64,000 nucleotides of DNA from Flavobacterium sp. ZT3R18 (lineage in GTDB: Bacteria > Bacteroidota > Bacteroidia > Flavobacteriales > Flavobacteriaceae). Below the pieces are notes generated by a model. The model was not told the DNA's origin. It did not search any database and saw only the letters and a program-made list of their open reading frames with translations. Where the stretch lies: assembly GCF_007097385.1 (NCBI RefSeq), contig NZ_VJZS01000014.1:54518-118517 (forward strand), in the 5' to 3' direction. Below are positions 7,689-18,100 of this stretch, in pieces. The position numbers were made by a program, and so were the translations under genes. How positions within the stretch are numbered: the first letter of the stretch is position 1; every line of letters begins with the position of its first letter.

Positions 7689-8621
7689 ATGAGTATTCAA
7701 TGGAAAGGCGTAATGCCGGCAGTCACTACCAAGTTTACTGCGGATGACAAATTAGATTTCGACATGTTTGAAGTGAATGTAAAAGCACAGCTTGAAGCAG
7801 GAGTTAGCGGAATAATTTTAGGAGGGACTCTTGGAGAAGCCAGTACCTTATTAGAAGAAGAAAAAAGAGAATTAGTTAGAGGTACTGTTGGAATTGTAGG
7901 TGGGCAAGTTCCTATTATTATGAACATAGCAGAGCAAACGACTCGTGGAGCCATTGCAGCAGCAAACCAAGCTGAAAAAGATGGAGCAAAAGGATTAATG
8001 ATGCTGCCTCCAATGCGTTATGCTGCCTCAGAATATGAAACGGTTGTTTACTTTTCGGAAGTTGCAAAAAACACTTCATTACCCATTATGGTGTACAATA
8101 ATCCAGTTGATTATAAAACCGAGGTTACACTGGATATGTTTGAAGAAATATTGAAGTTCGATAACATTCAGGCCGTAAAAGAATCTACTAGAGACATTTC
8201 GAATGTGACTAGAATCATTAATCGTTTCGGCGACCGTTTGAAGATTCTTTCTGGTGTGGATACTTTAGCTTTAGAAAGTATATTGATGGGATCTGACGGA
8301 TGGGTATCTGGTTTGGTTGATGCCTTTCCGAAAGAGACCGTTGCTATTTTCAATTTAGCAAAAGCGGGACGAATTGACGAAGCTTTAGCAATCTACAGAT
8401 GGTTTTTGCCTTTGTTGGAATTGGATATTAATGCCTTTTTGGTTCAGAATATCAAATTGGCTGAGGTTGCCACAGGTTTAGGAACAGAATATGTTCGTGC
8501 CCCTAGATTGCCGCTTCAAGGAGCAGAAAGAGAAAAAGTTTTGGCTATTATTGCTGAAGGTCTTAGAACAAGACCAACATTACCAGATTACAAAAATTGT
8601 AATGGTCAAGTGTTGGTGTAA
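7689..8621 (+). CDS. Delta1-pyrroline-4-hydroxy-2-carboxylate deaminase (DapA family)
   Basis: A member of the dihydrodipicolinate synthase/N-acetylneuraminate lyase family, 310 residues from ATG 7689. The Schiff-base lysine is K164 (QAVKEST) and the catalytic tyrosine is Y136 (MVYNNP), spaced as in DapA (Y133/K161). The GGTLGEASTL segment replaces the GTTGE motif of lysine-pathway enzymes. Its neighbours, an epimerase, a D-amino acid dehydrogenase and a semialdehyde dehydrogenase, point to the hydroxyproline-pathway deaminase. That enzyme converts pyrroline-4-hydroxy-2-carboxylate to 2-oxoglutarate semialdehyde and ammonia. ATG 7689 is preferred to an in-frame TTG at 7665, which lies in the promoter. 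Confidence 0.88.
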   Translation: MSIQWKGVMPAVTTKFTADDKLDFDMFEVNVKAQLEAGVSGIILGGTLGEASTLLEEEKRELVRGTVGIVGGQVPIIMNIAEQTTRGAIAAANQAEKDGAKGLMMLPPMRYAASEYETVVYFSEVAKNTSLPIMVYNNPVDYKTEVTLDMFEEILKFDNIQAVKESTRDISNVTRIINRFGDRLKILSGVDTLALESILMGSDGWVSGLVDAFPKETVAIFNLAKAGRIDEALAIYRWFLPLLELDINAFLVQNIKLAEVATGLGTEYVRAPRLPLQGAEREKVLAIIAEGLRTRPTLPDYKNCNGQVLV

Positions 8622-8631
8622 TTTTTTTTAG

Positions 8632-8772
8632 TTCCCAGTCTCAGTTCCCAGTTTTCAGTCTCAGTTTTCAGTCCAAAAAAGGTGTTAATTTTTAAAATTG
8701 ACTCCCTTTTTTATAAATTAATAAATTGGATTGTTTTAGACAAATTCTGAGAACTGTGACTGAAAACTGAAT
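8632..8772. repeat. Inverted-repeat element, CAGTCTCAGTT type (copy 2)
   Basis: The left part carries CCAGTCTCAGTTCCCAG and TTTTCAGTCTCAGTTTTCAG (8636-8666). The right part, GAACTGTGACTGAAAACTG (about 8751-8769), is its inverted partner. About 80 AT-rich bases separate them. The arms match the element at 1543-1611, while the centre is unrelated. It sits between the deaminase gene and the aldehyde dehydrogenase gene. Confidence 0.65.
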
Positions 8773-8807
8773 AATCAATATTTTTTAATTTTAGGTTGTT
8801 GGTTTGT

Positions 8808-8833
8808 GGGGTAGCTTTTTTATAAGTTACCCC
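8808..8833 (+). other. Stem-loop upstream of the aldehyde dehydrogenase
   Basis: GGGGTAGCTT (8808-8817) pairs with AAGTTACCCC (8824-8833) over ten base pairs, one of them G-T, with a six-base loop. It is about 100 bases before the aldehyde dehydrogenase start. The downstream tail is only weakly T-rich. It could be a weak terminator for the deaminase gene or an mRNA-processing/stability hairpin. Confidence 0.5.
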
Positions 8834-8931
8834 TTTAGTAAAAGTTTTGCAGATACAGATATAAATAATGATTTGGGTTTATGTTTTGGGAAGAAAGATA
8901 AAACAAGTGAATCAAAATTAAATAACGCACA

Positions 8932-10545
8932 ATGATAACAGGTAAAAATTATATAGGAAGCCAGTTAAAGGCTAGTGGGAATAAAACGTTTAAAACGTTT
9001 AACCCTCAGTTAAACACAGAAAATCCATGGTTATTTGTTGAGGCAACTCCAACCGAAATTGAGGAAACAGTTGCTTTGGCAAACGAAGCTTATAAAGTGT
9101 ATAAAAACTGTCCGGGTAAAGAAAAAGCAGCTTTTCTAAATGCCATAGCCGATGAAATATTGGCGCTTGGAGACGAATTGTTAGCAGTATATTGTGCAGA
9201 ATCGGGTTTCCCAAAAGGCAGAGCCGAAGGGGAAAGAGGACGTACGATTTTGCAATTGCGCTCTTTTGCAGATATGGTTGCTGAAGGAAATTGGGTAGAA
9301 GCAACAATAGACACAGCATTGCCGGAAAGACTGCCTATTCCAAAAATTGATTTACGCAAAATGGTAGTTCCTTTTGGACCTGTAGTGGTTTTTGGAGCCA
9401 GTAATTTCCCTTTTGCTTATTCTACAGCAGGAGGTGATACGGCATCGGCATTAGCGGCTGGTTGTCCAGTAATTGTAAAGAGTCACTCTATGCATGTTGG
9501 AACCGGTGAGATGGTAGCTTCGGCAGTGATTAAAGCAGCACAAAAAACAAATATGCCAGAAGGGGTATTCTCTAACCTGAATGGTGGCGGAGTAGCTGTA
9601 GGAGGTAGTCTTGTTAGACATCCACTGGTAAAAGGAGTTGGATTTACAGGAAGCATAAAAGGAGGTAGAGCCTTATTCGATTTGGCTTCACAACGCCCAG
9701 AACCAATTCCTGTTTTTGCCGAAATGGGAAGTATCAATCCAGTAGTTTTATTGCCTCAGGCTTTAGAACAAAAAAGTGCTTCTTGGGCAACGGCTTATGC
9801 GGGTTCCATCACTTTAGGGACGGGTCAGTTTTGTACCAATCCGGGACTGCTTTTAGGAATAAAAAGTGATGCATTGAGTCAATTTGTAACGCAATTGTCT
9901 AGCGAAATTGAGAAAATTGCTCCATCCTGTATGCTGCATCCTACGATTTTAAATAACTTTACAAATGGCAAAAAAGAATTGCAACAACAAGACGGAGTTA
10001 CTACCGTTGCTGAAATCAAATCGGAAATAGCACCTAATTATGCTGCACAAACAGTGTTGGTTGTAAATGGAAAAACCTTTTTAGAAAACTCAAGTCTTCA
10101 TCAAGAAGTGTTTGGGCCTTTTTCGCTTATTGTTCAATGTGAGAATGAAGCGGAACTAGTTGCCATAATAGACAAACTAGAAGGGCAATTAACAGGAACT
10201 ATCATTGCGGAGGAATCTGAAATTGGAAATTATACCAATGTGATTGCGGCTTTACAAAATAGAGTTGGACGATTAATTTTTAACGGAGTGCCAACCGGTG
10301 CCGAGGTTTGTCCTTCAATGTTACACGGCGGGCCTTATCCTGCATCATCTGATTCTCGATTTACAGCAGTTGGAATTCATGCCGTAAAACGATGGATAAG
10401 ACCGGTAAGTTATCAAAATTGGCCCAATGCCTTGTTGCCAATTGAGTTGCAAGACGAAAATCCATTGGGGATTTTAAGGTTAGTAAATAACAAACAAACG
10501 TATTCACACATAGAAAAATGTCAAGAAAAACCTTCTTTTGCGTAG
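8932..10545 (+). CDS. 2-oxoglutarate semialdehyde dehydrogenase (ALDH family)
   Basis: An NAD(P)-dependent aldehyde dehydrogenase of 537 residues. It is predicted to oxidise 2-oxoglutarate semialdehyde (2,5-dioxopentanoate) to 2-oxoglutarate, the last step of hydroxyproline breakdown. The catalytic cysteine is C301 (GQFCTNPG) and the general base is E264 (FAEMGSINP). The cofactor region includes FGPVVVFGASNFPFAYST and FTGSIKGG. The FGASNFP and GQFCTNPG forms are typical of the dioxovalerate dehydrogenase branch. Its 3' end overlaps the epimerase gene by 28 bases, so the two are coupled. Confidence 0.92.
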   Translation: MITGKNYIGSQLKASGNKTFKTFNPQLNTENPWLFVEATPTEIEETVALANEAYKVYKNCPGKEKAAFLNAIADEILALGDELLAVYCAESGFPKGRAEGERGRTILQLRSFADMVAEGNWVEATIDTALPERLPIPKIDLRKMVVPFGPVVVFGASNFPFAYSTAGGDTASALAAGCPVIVKSHSMHVGTGEMVASAVIKAAQKTNMPEGVFSNLNGGGVAVGGSLVRHPLVKGVGFTGSIKGGRALFDLASQRPEPIPVFAEMGSINPVVLLPQALEQKSASWATAYAGSITLGTGQFCTNPGLLLGIKSDALSQFVTQLSSEIEKIAPSCMLHPTILNNFTNGKKELQQQDGVTTVAEIKSEIAPNYAAQTVLVVNGKTFLENSSLHQEVFGPFSLIVQCENEAELVAIIDKLEGQLTGTIIAEESEIGNYTNVIAALQNRVGRLIFNGVPTGAEVCPSMLHGGPYPASSDSRFTAVGIHAVKRWIRPVSYQNWPNALLPIELQDENPLGILRLVNNKQTYSHIEKCQEKPSFA

Positions 10546-11528
10546 ATGCACACACTTGCGGGAATCCCGTAAGAGTTGTTGCCGGTGGTGGACCTAATCT
10601 TGTTGGGGCAAACATGAGTGAGAAACGGCAACACTTTCTTTCCGAATTTGATTGGATTCGAAAAGGATTGATGTTTGAGCCCCGTGGTCATGATATGATG
10701 AGTGGTAGTATTTTATATCCGCCAAGTAATCCTGAAAATGATTTTGGAATCTTATTTATAGAAACATCAGGTTGTTTGCCAATGTGCGGACACGGAACCA
10801 TTGGTACCATTACCATTGCTATCGAAGAAGGTTTGGTTACCCCAAAAGTTCCCGGAAAAATCAAGATGGAAGCTCCTGCGGGTTTGGTTGAAATAGAGTA
10901 TCAACAAACAGGCAAAAAAGTAGATTGGGTTCGTTTAACGAATGTAAAATCCTATTTGGCTGCCGAAGGATTAACTATTGATTGCCCTGAATTAGGAGAA
11001 ATAAAATTTGATGTAGCCTATGGAGGGAATTATTATGCTATTGTAGATCCTCAAAAAAACTTTTCAGGTGTTCAGGATTTTACGGCTGGTAAGATTGTGC
11101 AATACAGCCAAGAAGTTCGTAAGCGTATTAATGAGAAATATCCAAATCTTTTCATTCATCCGGAAAATGATACCATTCGTGATGTGAGTCACTTGTTATG
11201 GACAGGAGAGCCATTAGATCCAAGTTCTTCGGGTAGAAATGCTGTTTTTTATGGAGATAAAGCCATCGATCGTTCGCCTTGTGGAACAGGGACTTCGGCG
11301 AGATTAGCGCAACTACACGCTAAAGGAAAATTAAAATTGGGTGAAGACTTTATTCATGAAAGTTATATTGGCAGTAAATTTATCGGTAGAGTAGAGGAAG
11401 AAACCTTAATTGGAGATATCAAAGCAATAGTACCAAGTATTCAAGGTTGGGCAAAAGTATATGGATACAATAACATCATAATTGATGGCGAGGATGATCC
11501 TTATGCGTTTGGTTTTCAGGTAATTTAA
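10518..11528 (+). CDS. 4-hydroxyproline 2-epimerase
   Basis: A proline racemase superfamily enzyme of 336 residues that interconverts trans-4-hydroxy-L-proline and cis-4-hydroxy-D-proline, the entry step of the pathway. Both catalytic cysteines are present: C90 in LPMCGHGTIG and C255 in DRSPCGTGTSA. The two-cysteine pattern defines racemase/epimerase activity, unlike the paralogue at 46057-47124, which has Thr at the second site. The ATG at 10518 lies inside the end of the upstream gene, in another frame. Confidence 0.92.
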   Translation: MSRKTFFCVDAHTCGNPVRVVAGGGPNLVGANMSEKRQHFLSEFDWIRKGLMFEPRGHDMMSGSILYPPSNPENDFGILFIETSGCLPMCGHGTIGTITIAIEEGLVTPKVPGKIKMEAPAGLVEIEYQQTGKKVDWVRLTNVKSYLAAEGLTIDCPELGEIKFDVAYGGNYYAIVDPQKNFSGVQDFTAGKIVQYSQEVRKRINEKYPNLFIHPENDTIRDVSHLLWTGEPLDPSSSGRNAVFYGDKAIDRSPCGTGTSARLAQLHAKGKLKLGEDFIHESYIGSKFIGRVEEETLIGDIKAIVPSIQGWAKVYGYNNIIIDGEDDPYAFGFQVI

Positions 11529-11531
11529 GAA

Positions 11532-11665
11532 GATAATAGAACAAAGAGAAAAGAATAGAGAGAAAAAAGCTAAATGAATATTAAAAAGACATACTTGTTT
11601 ACCATTTATTGTCTTGTTTCTTACCTCTTGTTTCTATTCTCTTAATTCTTGTTTCTTCTCTCAAA
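11532..11665. repeat. Imperfect inverted repeat, purine-rich / pyrimidine-rich arms
   Basis: The 150-base gap between the epimerase and the D-amino acid dehydrogenase starts with a purine-rich arm (AGAACAAAGAGAAAAGAATA). It ends with a pyrimidine-rich arm (CTTGTTTCTATTCTCTTAA, TTCTTGTTTCTTCTCTC) that can partly pair with it. I see no gene in between. This may be a degenerate dispersed repeat or an operon-internal hairpin. Confidence 0.45.
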
Positions 11666-11678
11666 TAATAAAAAGTAA

Positions 11679-12914
11679 ATGAAAAAAGTAAGCATAATAG
11701 GAGGAGGAATAATAGGGTTGTGTACCGCTTATTATTTGGCAAAAGAAGGCTATCAAGTAGTAGTTTTTGATAAATCAGATTTAAGTGACGGCTGTTCTTA
11801 CGGTAATGCCGGAATGATTGTCCCGTCACATATTATTCCATTGGCACAACCCGGAATGATAGCACAAGGCATGAAGTGGATGTTTGATAGTCAAAGTCCT
11901 TTTTATGTAAAACCTAGGTTGAGTTCTGATTTAATAAAATGGGGGATACAATTTTACAAACACGCCAATCTTAAACACGTCGAAAATTCGATGTTGGCAT
12001 TGCGTAATTTGTCTCTTCTGAGTAAAGAATTGTATCGTGATTTTGCTCTCGAAAACAATTCGTTTTTTTATAAAGAAAAAGGACTTTTGATGCTTTATAA
12101 AACGGATAAAGTGGCAGAAGAGATTAGTCATGAGGCTAAATATGCAGAACATTTAGGATTAGAAGTTGATTATCTTTCAAGAGCAGAAGTGGCAAAGCTG
12201 GAAACAGGAACTAAAACCGATGTTATTGGTGCAGTACATTACAAGAGTGATGCGCATTTGTATCCGCAAAAGTTTATGCAATTTATAAAAGAGGAACTAA
12301 CCCGATTAAACGTTCAAGTTCTGCCTAATATTTTAGTGCAAGATTTCACGTTGAACAACAATATAATTTCTGAAATTATTACAGACAAAGGTACTTTTTC
12401 TACGGATGAGGTTGTTTTGGCTGCCGGATCTTGGAGTCCTGAAATTGCTAAAAAATTAAATGTTAAACTAAGTATTTTGCCAGGGAAAGGGTATAGTTTT
12501 ACTTTGAAAGATCAAGAGAAAAAACCAGCCATCCCAGCTATTTTATGTGAAGGAAAGGTAGCTGTAACTCCAATGAACACCGACATTCGTTTTGGTGGAA
12601 CCATGGAAATTACACACACCAATGATACGCAAATCAATGCAAAAAGACTTCAAGGAATTGTAAATAGTATCAATGAATTTTATCCTGATTTAAAAGTAAA
12701 TAGACCAGTAGAGAAAGATACTTGGTATGGATTTAGACCATGTACACCATCAGGAATGCCAATAATAGCGAGAGATAAGAAGATAAAAAACTTGGTATTG
12801 GCAACAGGACATGCTATGATGGGATTAAGCCTTGCACCTGCTACAGGCAAAATAATTACCGAAATAATTTCGGGGAAGCCAACATCTGTAAATACTAATA
12901 TGTTTCAAGGTTAA
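11679..12914 (+). CDS. FAD-dependent D-hydroxyproline / D-amino acid dehydrogenase
   Basis: A DadA-like DAO-family flavoprotein of 411 residues. The FAD-binding motif GGGIIGLCTAYYLAKEG is at residues 7-23, and the C-terminal FAD contact is seen in LVLATGHAMMGLSLAPATGK. In this gene set it should oxidise cis-4-hydroxy-D-proline to Delta1-pyrroline-4-hydroxy-2-carboxylate, passing electrons to the respiratory chain. A closely related alternative is a general D-amino acid dehydrogenase. It sits between the epimerase and a prolidase-type aminopeptidase, which starts 2 bases after its stop. Confidence 0.87.
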   Translation: MKKVSIIGGGIIGLCTAYYLAKEGYQVVVFDKSDLSDGCSYGNAGMIVPSHIIPLAQPGMIAQGMKWMFDSQSPFYVKPRLSSDLIKWGIQFYKHANLKHVENSMLALRNLSLLSKELYRDFALENNSFFYKEKGLLMLYKTDKVAEEISHEAKYAEHLGLEVDYLSRAEVAKLETGTKTDVIGAVHYKSDAHLYPQKFMQFIKEELTRLNVQVLPNILVQDFTLNNNIISEIITDKGTFSTDEVVLAAGSWSPEIAKKLNVKLSILPGKGYSFTLKDQEKKPAIPAILCEGKVAVTPMNTDIRFGGTMEITHTNDTQINAKRLQGIVNSINEFYPDLKVNRPVEKDTWYGFRPCTPSGMPIIARDKKIKNLVLATGHAMMGLSLAPATGKIITEIISGKPTSVNTNMFQG

Positions 12915-12916
12915 TT

Positions 12917-14209
12917 ATGAGATACCCAGCTATAGTATCCTCTTTATTTAAAAAAAACAGAAGTAATTTTTGTAATGAAATGACTTCCAATGCCATTGCG
13001 ATTCTTTCTTCTAATGATGTAATGCCTACTAATTGTGATGATGTAATGGGTTTTGCACAAAATAATGATTTGTTTTATCTCTCAGGGATTGATCAAGACG
13101 AAACGATATTGTTACTGTACCCGGATGCTTTTAAAGAAGAAAACAGAGCCATTTTATTTGTAAAAGAAGTAAGCGAGCACACTAAGTTGTGGGAGGGAGA
13201 TTTTTTAACCAAAGCAGAAGTGTCTAAAATTTCAGGTGTTAAAAATGTAAAATGGATTACTGAATTCGAGAAAACGGTACAGCTTTTCGCTTTTGAAGCC
13301 GATATTTTTTATTTAGGACATAATGAACATATCAAAAGGGTTACTTCTAAAATGACTACAAGGCAGGACCGCATGATACAATGGTGTAAAGAGAAATATC
13401 CTTTGCACCATTATGACAGAGTTGCTAAAATAACACGACAATTACGACCAGTAAAATCCGATGAAGAAGTAGAGCTTATTAAAAAGGCGATTTCTATAAG
13501 TATTAAAGGATTTAAAAGACTCTTGAAAGCGGTCAGGCCTAATAGTAAAGAGTACGAATTGGAAGCCGAACTCACTTACGAACTAATTAAGAATGGTGGA
13601 ACGCGTCAGGCCTTTAAGCCAATTGTGGCTTCGGGGAAAAATGCTTGTGCGTTACATTATAATTCGAATGACGGTATTTGTCAAGACGGCGATATGATTT
13701 TAGTCGATTTTGGGGTTTGTTACGGAAATTATAATTCGGATACTACAAGATGCGTTCCTGTAAACGGAAAGTTTTCTCCTCGTCAAAGAGCGGTATATCA
13801 GTCCGTGTTGAACTGTTTGAAAGAAGGTTCTAAGTTGTTAAAACCAGGTGTTTTGTCTAGCGATTATGAAAAGCAAATGGCTTCTTTGGTAGAAAAGGAA
13901 TTAATTGAATTGGGTTTGATTACCAGAAAAGAACTTGTTTCTCAAAATCCAGATGCTCCTGTTTATAAAAAATATTTTATGCACGGTACGGCTCATTATT
14001 TGGGACTGGATGTTCATGATGTAGGACTTTATTCCCGTCCATTTGAAAAAGGAATGGTGCTAACTTGTGAACCGGGGATTTATATTCCAGAAGAAGGAAT
14101 CGGTTGCCGATTAGAAAACGATCTCCTGCTTACGGAGAATGGGAACTATAATTTAACCGGCGCTTTACCTATCGAAATTGAAGAAATTGAGTTTTTAATG
14201 AAGCAATAA
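12917..14209 (+). CDS. pepP: Xaa-Pro aminopeptidase (M24B, aminopeptidase P)
   Basis: A cytoplasmic metallopeptidase of 430 residues that removes the N-terminal residue before Pro (or Hyp). Residues 1-160 are the aminopeptidase P N-terminal domain. The pita-bread catalytic domain follows with its metal ligands: D264 (LVDFG), D275 (NSDTTR), His in HGTAHYLGLDVHDVG, Glu in CEPGIYIP and Glu in GCRLENDLL. The start lies 2 bases after the D-amino acid dehydrogenase stop. This links release of imino acids from peptides directly with hydroxyproline catabolism. A terminator follows. Confidence 0.93.
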   Translation: MRYPAIVSSLFKKNRSNFCNEMTSNAIAILSSNDVMPTNCDDVMGFAQNNDLFYLSGIDQDETILLLYPDAFKEENRAILFVKEVSEHTKLWEGDFLTKAEVSKISGVKNVKWITEFEKTVQLFAFEADIFYLGHNEHIKRVTSKMTTRQDRMIQWCKEKYPLHHYDRVAKITRQLRPVKSDEEVELIKKAISISIKGFKRLLKAVRPNSKEYELEAELTYELIKNGGTRQAFKPIVASGKNACALHYNSNDGICQDGDMILVDFGVCYGNYNSDTTRCVPVNGKFSPRQRAVYQSVLNCLKEGSKLLKPGVLSSDYEKQMASLVEKELIELGLITRKELVSQNPDAPVYKKYFMHGTAHYLGLDVHDVGLYSRPFEKGMVLTCEPGIYIPEEGIGCRLENDLLLTENGNYNLTGALPIEIEEIEFLMKQ

Positions 14210-14221
14210 AATTTATCATTT

Positions 14222-14261
14222 ACACAAAAAAAGGAATATTTCATTCCTTTTTTTGTGTTTT
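14222..14261 (+). terminator. Terminator of the hydroxyproline operon
   Basis: A perfect 16-bp stem (ACACAAAAAAAGGAAT with ATTCCTTTTTTTGTGT) around a 5-base loop, followed by TTTATTTT. It closes the run 7689-14209. Confidence 0.9.
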
Positions 14262-15163
14262 ATTTTAACGAAAAAAAGACAATTCCTTTCCAAAACAACA
14301 CTGCTGTGTCCACTTCGATAACCCTAAAGTGTTGAATCTTAGTATTTTTTAAATAAAAAAAGCTCTGATAGTTAGTTAGTTACAGATTGAAAAAATCTCT
14401 TTTTTAGATAAAATGAGGCTGTGGGAGCGGACTCACAACTTATTTTTTTGTGATTTACAGAGATAACCAAAATAACGACAAAAACTATTGAATTTTAAAT
14501 CAGTATAATCTTGCATAGAAAAATATTTAGGTTACTGGTATGGTTTTTAAAAAGGGTTTTTAAAAAATAAAGCTGTATAAATATTTTTTTTTTTGGAGAT
14601 AATATAGTATCATGAAAAAATCATGTTAGTAACAAGTTTAATAACAAAATATCTGTCAGTTAATCATTTTCTATTCCTTTTTTACAAATAAATTACCTAC
14701 GACAAATCTAAAGTTGAGAATTCAGAGAGTTGTTAAGAAATCGTTATTTTATGGTCTTTTTTATGTTTTTAACTGAAATAGTATAGGTAAAAAACAAGCA
14801 TAAAATCCTAGTATTTTGTTCCTCTATTGAGTAGAGTATAACGGCTCGGAGTTATTTAAAATTAAGTAGAATTAATACGAGTAGATGAATTTTCATTAAA
14901 TTAAAAAGTAATCATATAGTACCATTTTAAAGAGAGACAATTTAAAAAGAATAATTTATTTGCGTCTTTTTTAAAATACTGGTAGGGACTGGTATGAGTA
15001 ATTTCAAAACCTTTATAAGTTTGTAAAATATATTTATCATCTATATTAAAATAGGAACAGTTAGATGTAATTCTGACAGTTACATAATGGAGTGTCTTTT
15101 TTAATTAGAGATGGTATTATTAAAAACACACAAAAAGGATTAACCCCAAAGAACCCAAAATTA
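14262..15163 (+). other. Long AT-rich intergenic region before the first M43 protease
   Basis: No convincing coding frame lies in these ~900 bases. I note a possible -7 element TAAGTTTG at 15016-15023, about 140 bases before the protease ATG, without a clear -33 partner. ACTGGTA occurs three times (about 14534, 14980 and 14990). The region probably holds the promoter and a long 5' leader for the M43 gene, and may contain control sites I cannot identify. Confidence 0.4.
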
Positions 15164-18100
15164 ATGAAACAGAAAAACTACTTAGTATTAGTCTTTTTCT
15201 TTTTGCTGGCTTTAAACGCTACCGCCCAAAAAAATCCAGGCTGTGGAACAAAACTGTCAGAAAAGGAAGAAGCTATTTTTAGACAAGCGTTGCCTAAAAT
15301 AGAAGCAGCCAGAAGAGCTGGCCTTGGCAAAAAAAAGGCGTCAGGTCCTTACATTATTCCTGTTGTATTTCATATTTTGAATAACGGTGGTATCGTAACT
15401 AAAGAAAATATGAAGTGTCGAATAAACGACGCTCTACTTACGGTAAATAAGGATTTTAATGGTTTGTATCCCTATTTTAACAATGTTAGTCCTTTATTTG
15501 AAGGAGTCAAAAGTAAGATGGATATACAATTTGTTGCGGCAACAGTTGATCCCGATGGTAATTTATTAGAAACTCCAGGAATGGATTGGCATGCTGATGC
15601 TCATGTTGATTATGGCTATGATCCTAAAATTTTTGATTATATATGGTGGGGTAAAAATGGCAAGTTTTATTTGGATATTGTTATCGTAGATCAGCCCAAT
15701 AAAATTGGTGAAACGAATGGCTCTGGTCATGCATTTCTTCCAGTTCAGGAAACAATACCTCGTGTAACTTACAACTGGCGTTATATCGGTAGTGCTGCGG
15801 CCTGCGGGTCGTATTCAGGTCCAAATTTTGAGAAAGTAATGACACACGAGTTTGGTCATTATTTTGGATTGAAACATACTTTCGAAAAAGATTGTGATCC
15901 TATTAATGACGGAATGGCTGATACACCTCCTACTACCCAAGCATTTGGTTGTAACCTGAATGCAGTTAACAGTTGTGGAGTTATTGCCAACTATGAAAAT
16001 CACATGGATTACAATGTTGAGTGTCAAAAAATGTATACCAAAGATCAAACCATTGCCATGACGTATTGGCTAGATGATTTGACTGTTGCCAAATATCCTA
16101 GAGGGTTATTATGGCAAACAAGTAATCTTAGCTCTGTTGGGGTGATAGCAACTGCTCCTATTGCTAAGTTTTCAAGTAACACCACCTCTATTTGCGCAGG
16201 GAAATCTATAATTTTTAAGGATGTTTCCCTTGGATTACCAACAGCTAGAACTTGGGAATTTGAAGGAGGAACACCTGCTATTTCTACAGAAAAGAATCCT
16301 ACCGTAGTTTATAACACAGCAGGGAAATACAAAGTAAAACTGGTGGCTTCAAATTCTATTGGAGATGATCCAGAAGAAATAATAGATTATATAGAGGTTG
16401 GTCAAAAAACGTCTGCAGATTTATCGGAGAGTTTTGATGGGATTTTCCCTCCAAAAGGATGGAGTATTACCAATCCTGATGAGAGTTTTGCATGGGAAAA
16501 ACGCAAAGATGCTGGACACACGGATAAAACTTGTATGGTAATGAATAATGCCGATAATTCCGTTATTGGAGCTAAGGATTATATTAGATTGCCATTTTTC
16601 GATTTATCAGCTGGAACCAATAGTCAAATGTTTTTTGATGTTGCTTATACTAAATTTGATGATGCCAGCCCTGATATACTTAAGATACAAGTTTCGACAG
16701 ATTGTGAAGTGACATGGACTGATGTGTATTCTAAAACGCATACAGAACTGCAAACCACAGAGATTCCAACTGAATTATCAAATGGTTGGATTCCCAAAAC
16801 CGATGAAAATTGGAGAAAAGAGGTAGTAGATCTTAGTCAATACGTGGGGCAATCGAATGTTACTATCCGTTTTGCCAATATTTCTGGTTATGGTACCAGA
16901 ATTTGGATAGACAATGTAAATGTTGTTGTCAATAACAGTCCAACTCCAGTTTCGGATTTTACATCTAATGTAAGAAGGACAAACTGTAATAGCTTGAGCG
17001 TGCCCTTTGTGGATACTTCTTTAGGAAATCCTACCTCTTGGGCATGGACATTTACTGGCGGAACACCTGCAACTTCTACAGAAAAAAATCCAATAGTTAG
17101 GTATAATACGCCAGGATTGTATTCGGTAACTTTGCAAACTTCTAATGCAAATGGAACAGGAACTTCCCTTGGGAAAAACAATTTTATTAACGTTGCTGAT
17201 CCAGAAGAGACTTCATTTACAGAAGGTTTTGAAGGTGTTTTTCCTCCGGCAGGATGGGAAATCACCAATATAGACAATGCTCTGACTTGGGAGAAACGTT
17301 CAGATTCGGGTCATAATTCTGCTTCTTGCATGATTATGAACGATGCCGATAATAAGGTTGGGGACATAGACGAAATTACAATGAAACCTTTGAATTTATC
17401 TACAGGGATAACTGATTTTTCTTTTGATGTAGCGTATGCTAAATTTGATAAGGATAGCCCAGATGTTTTAGAAGTATTAATTTCTAAAGACTGTGGTGTA
17501 ACTTGGAATAAACTATATACTAAAACACATACTATACTTGAAACAGCAGTTAGTTCGGATCCTAATAATTGGATTCCAACTCTTGATTCACAATGGAGAA
17601 CGGAAAGAATTCTATTGGATAGCTATAAAGGACAATCAAATGTGTTAATTAAGTTTAGAAGTATTTCCGGATTTGGTTCTAGAATTTGGGTCGATAATGT
17701 GAAGTTTACTTTTGATAGTAAAGAAAAACCATTTTCTGAATTTAATGCTAGCCAAACAAGTACTAAATGTACTAGCACGAACATTTCATTTTCTGATGTA
17801 TCTACTGGCAGTCCGATTTCTTGGAGTTGGATTTTTGAAGGAGCAACACCTGCAACTTCTACAGAAAAGAATCCAGTGGTAACTTATAATACTCCCGGCT
17901 CTTTTAAAGTTACTATGACAGCAACCAATGCTTATGGAGCTGGAACTCCAAACGAAAAAAGCGGTTACATTAAGATTGTTAAACCAGATGGTGTATCTTT
18001 TACACAAGATTTTGAAGGAGCTTTTCCTCCTACAGGATGGGATATTAATAATCCAGATGATAAGTTAACTTGGCAGAAACGATCCGATATTGGCCATAAT

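Noticed and set aside
15092..15163. GTG start for the first M43 protease
   Set aside because: It would place 24 residues in front of a clear signal peptide. ATG 15164 is the better start.
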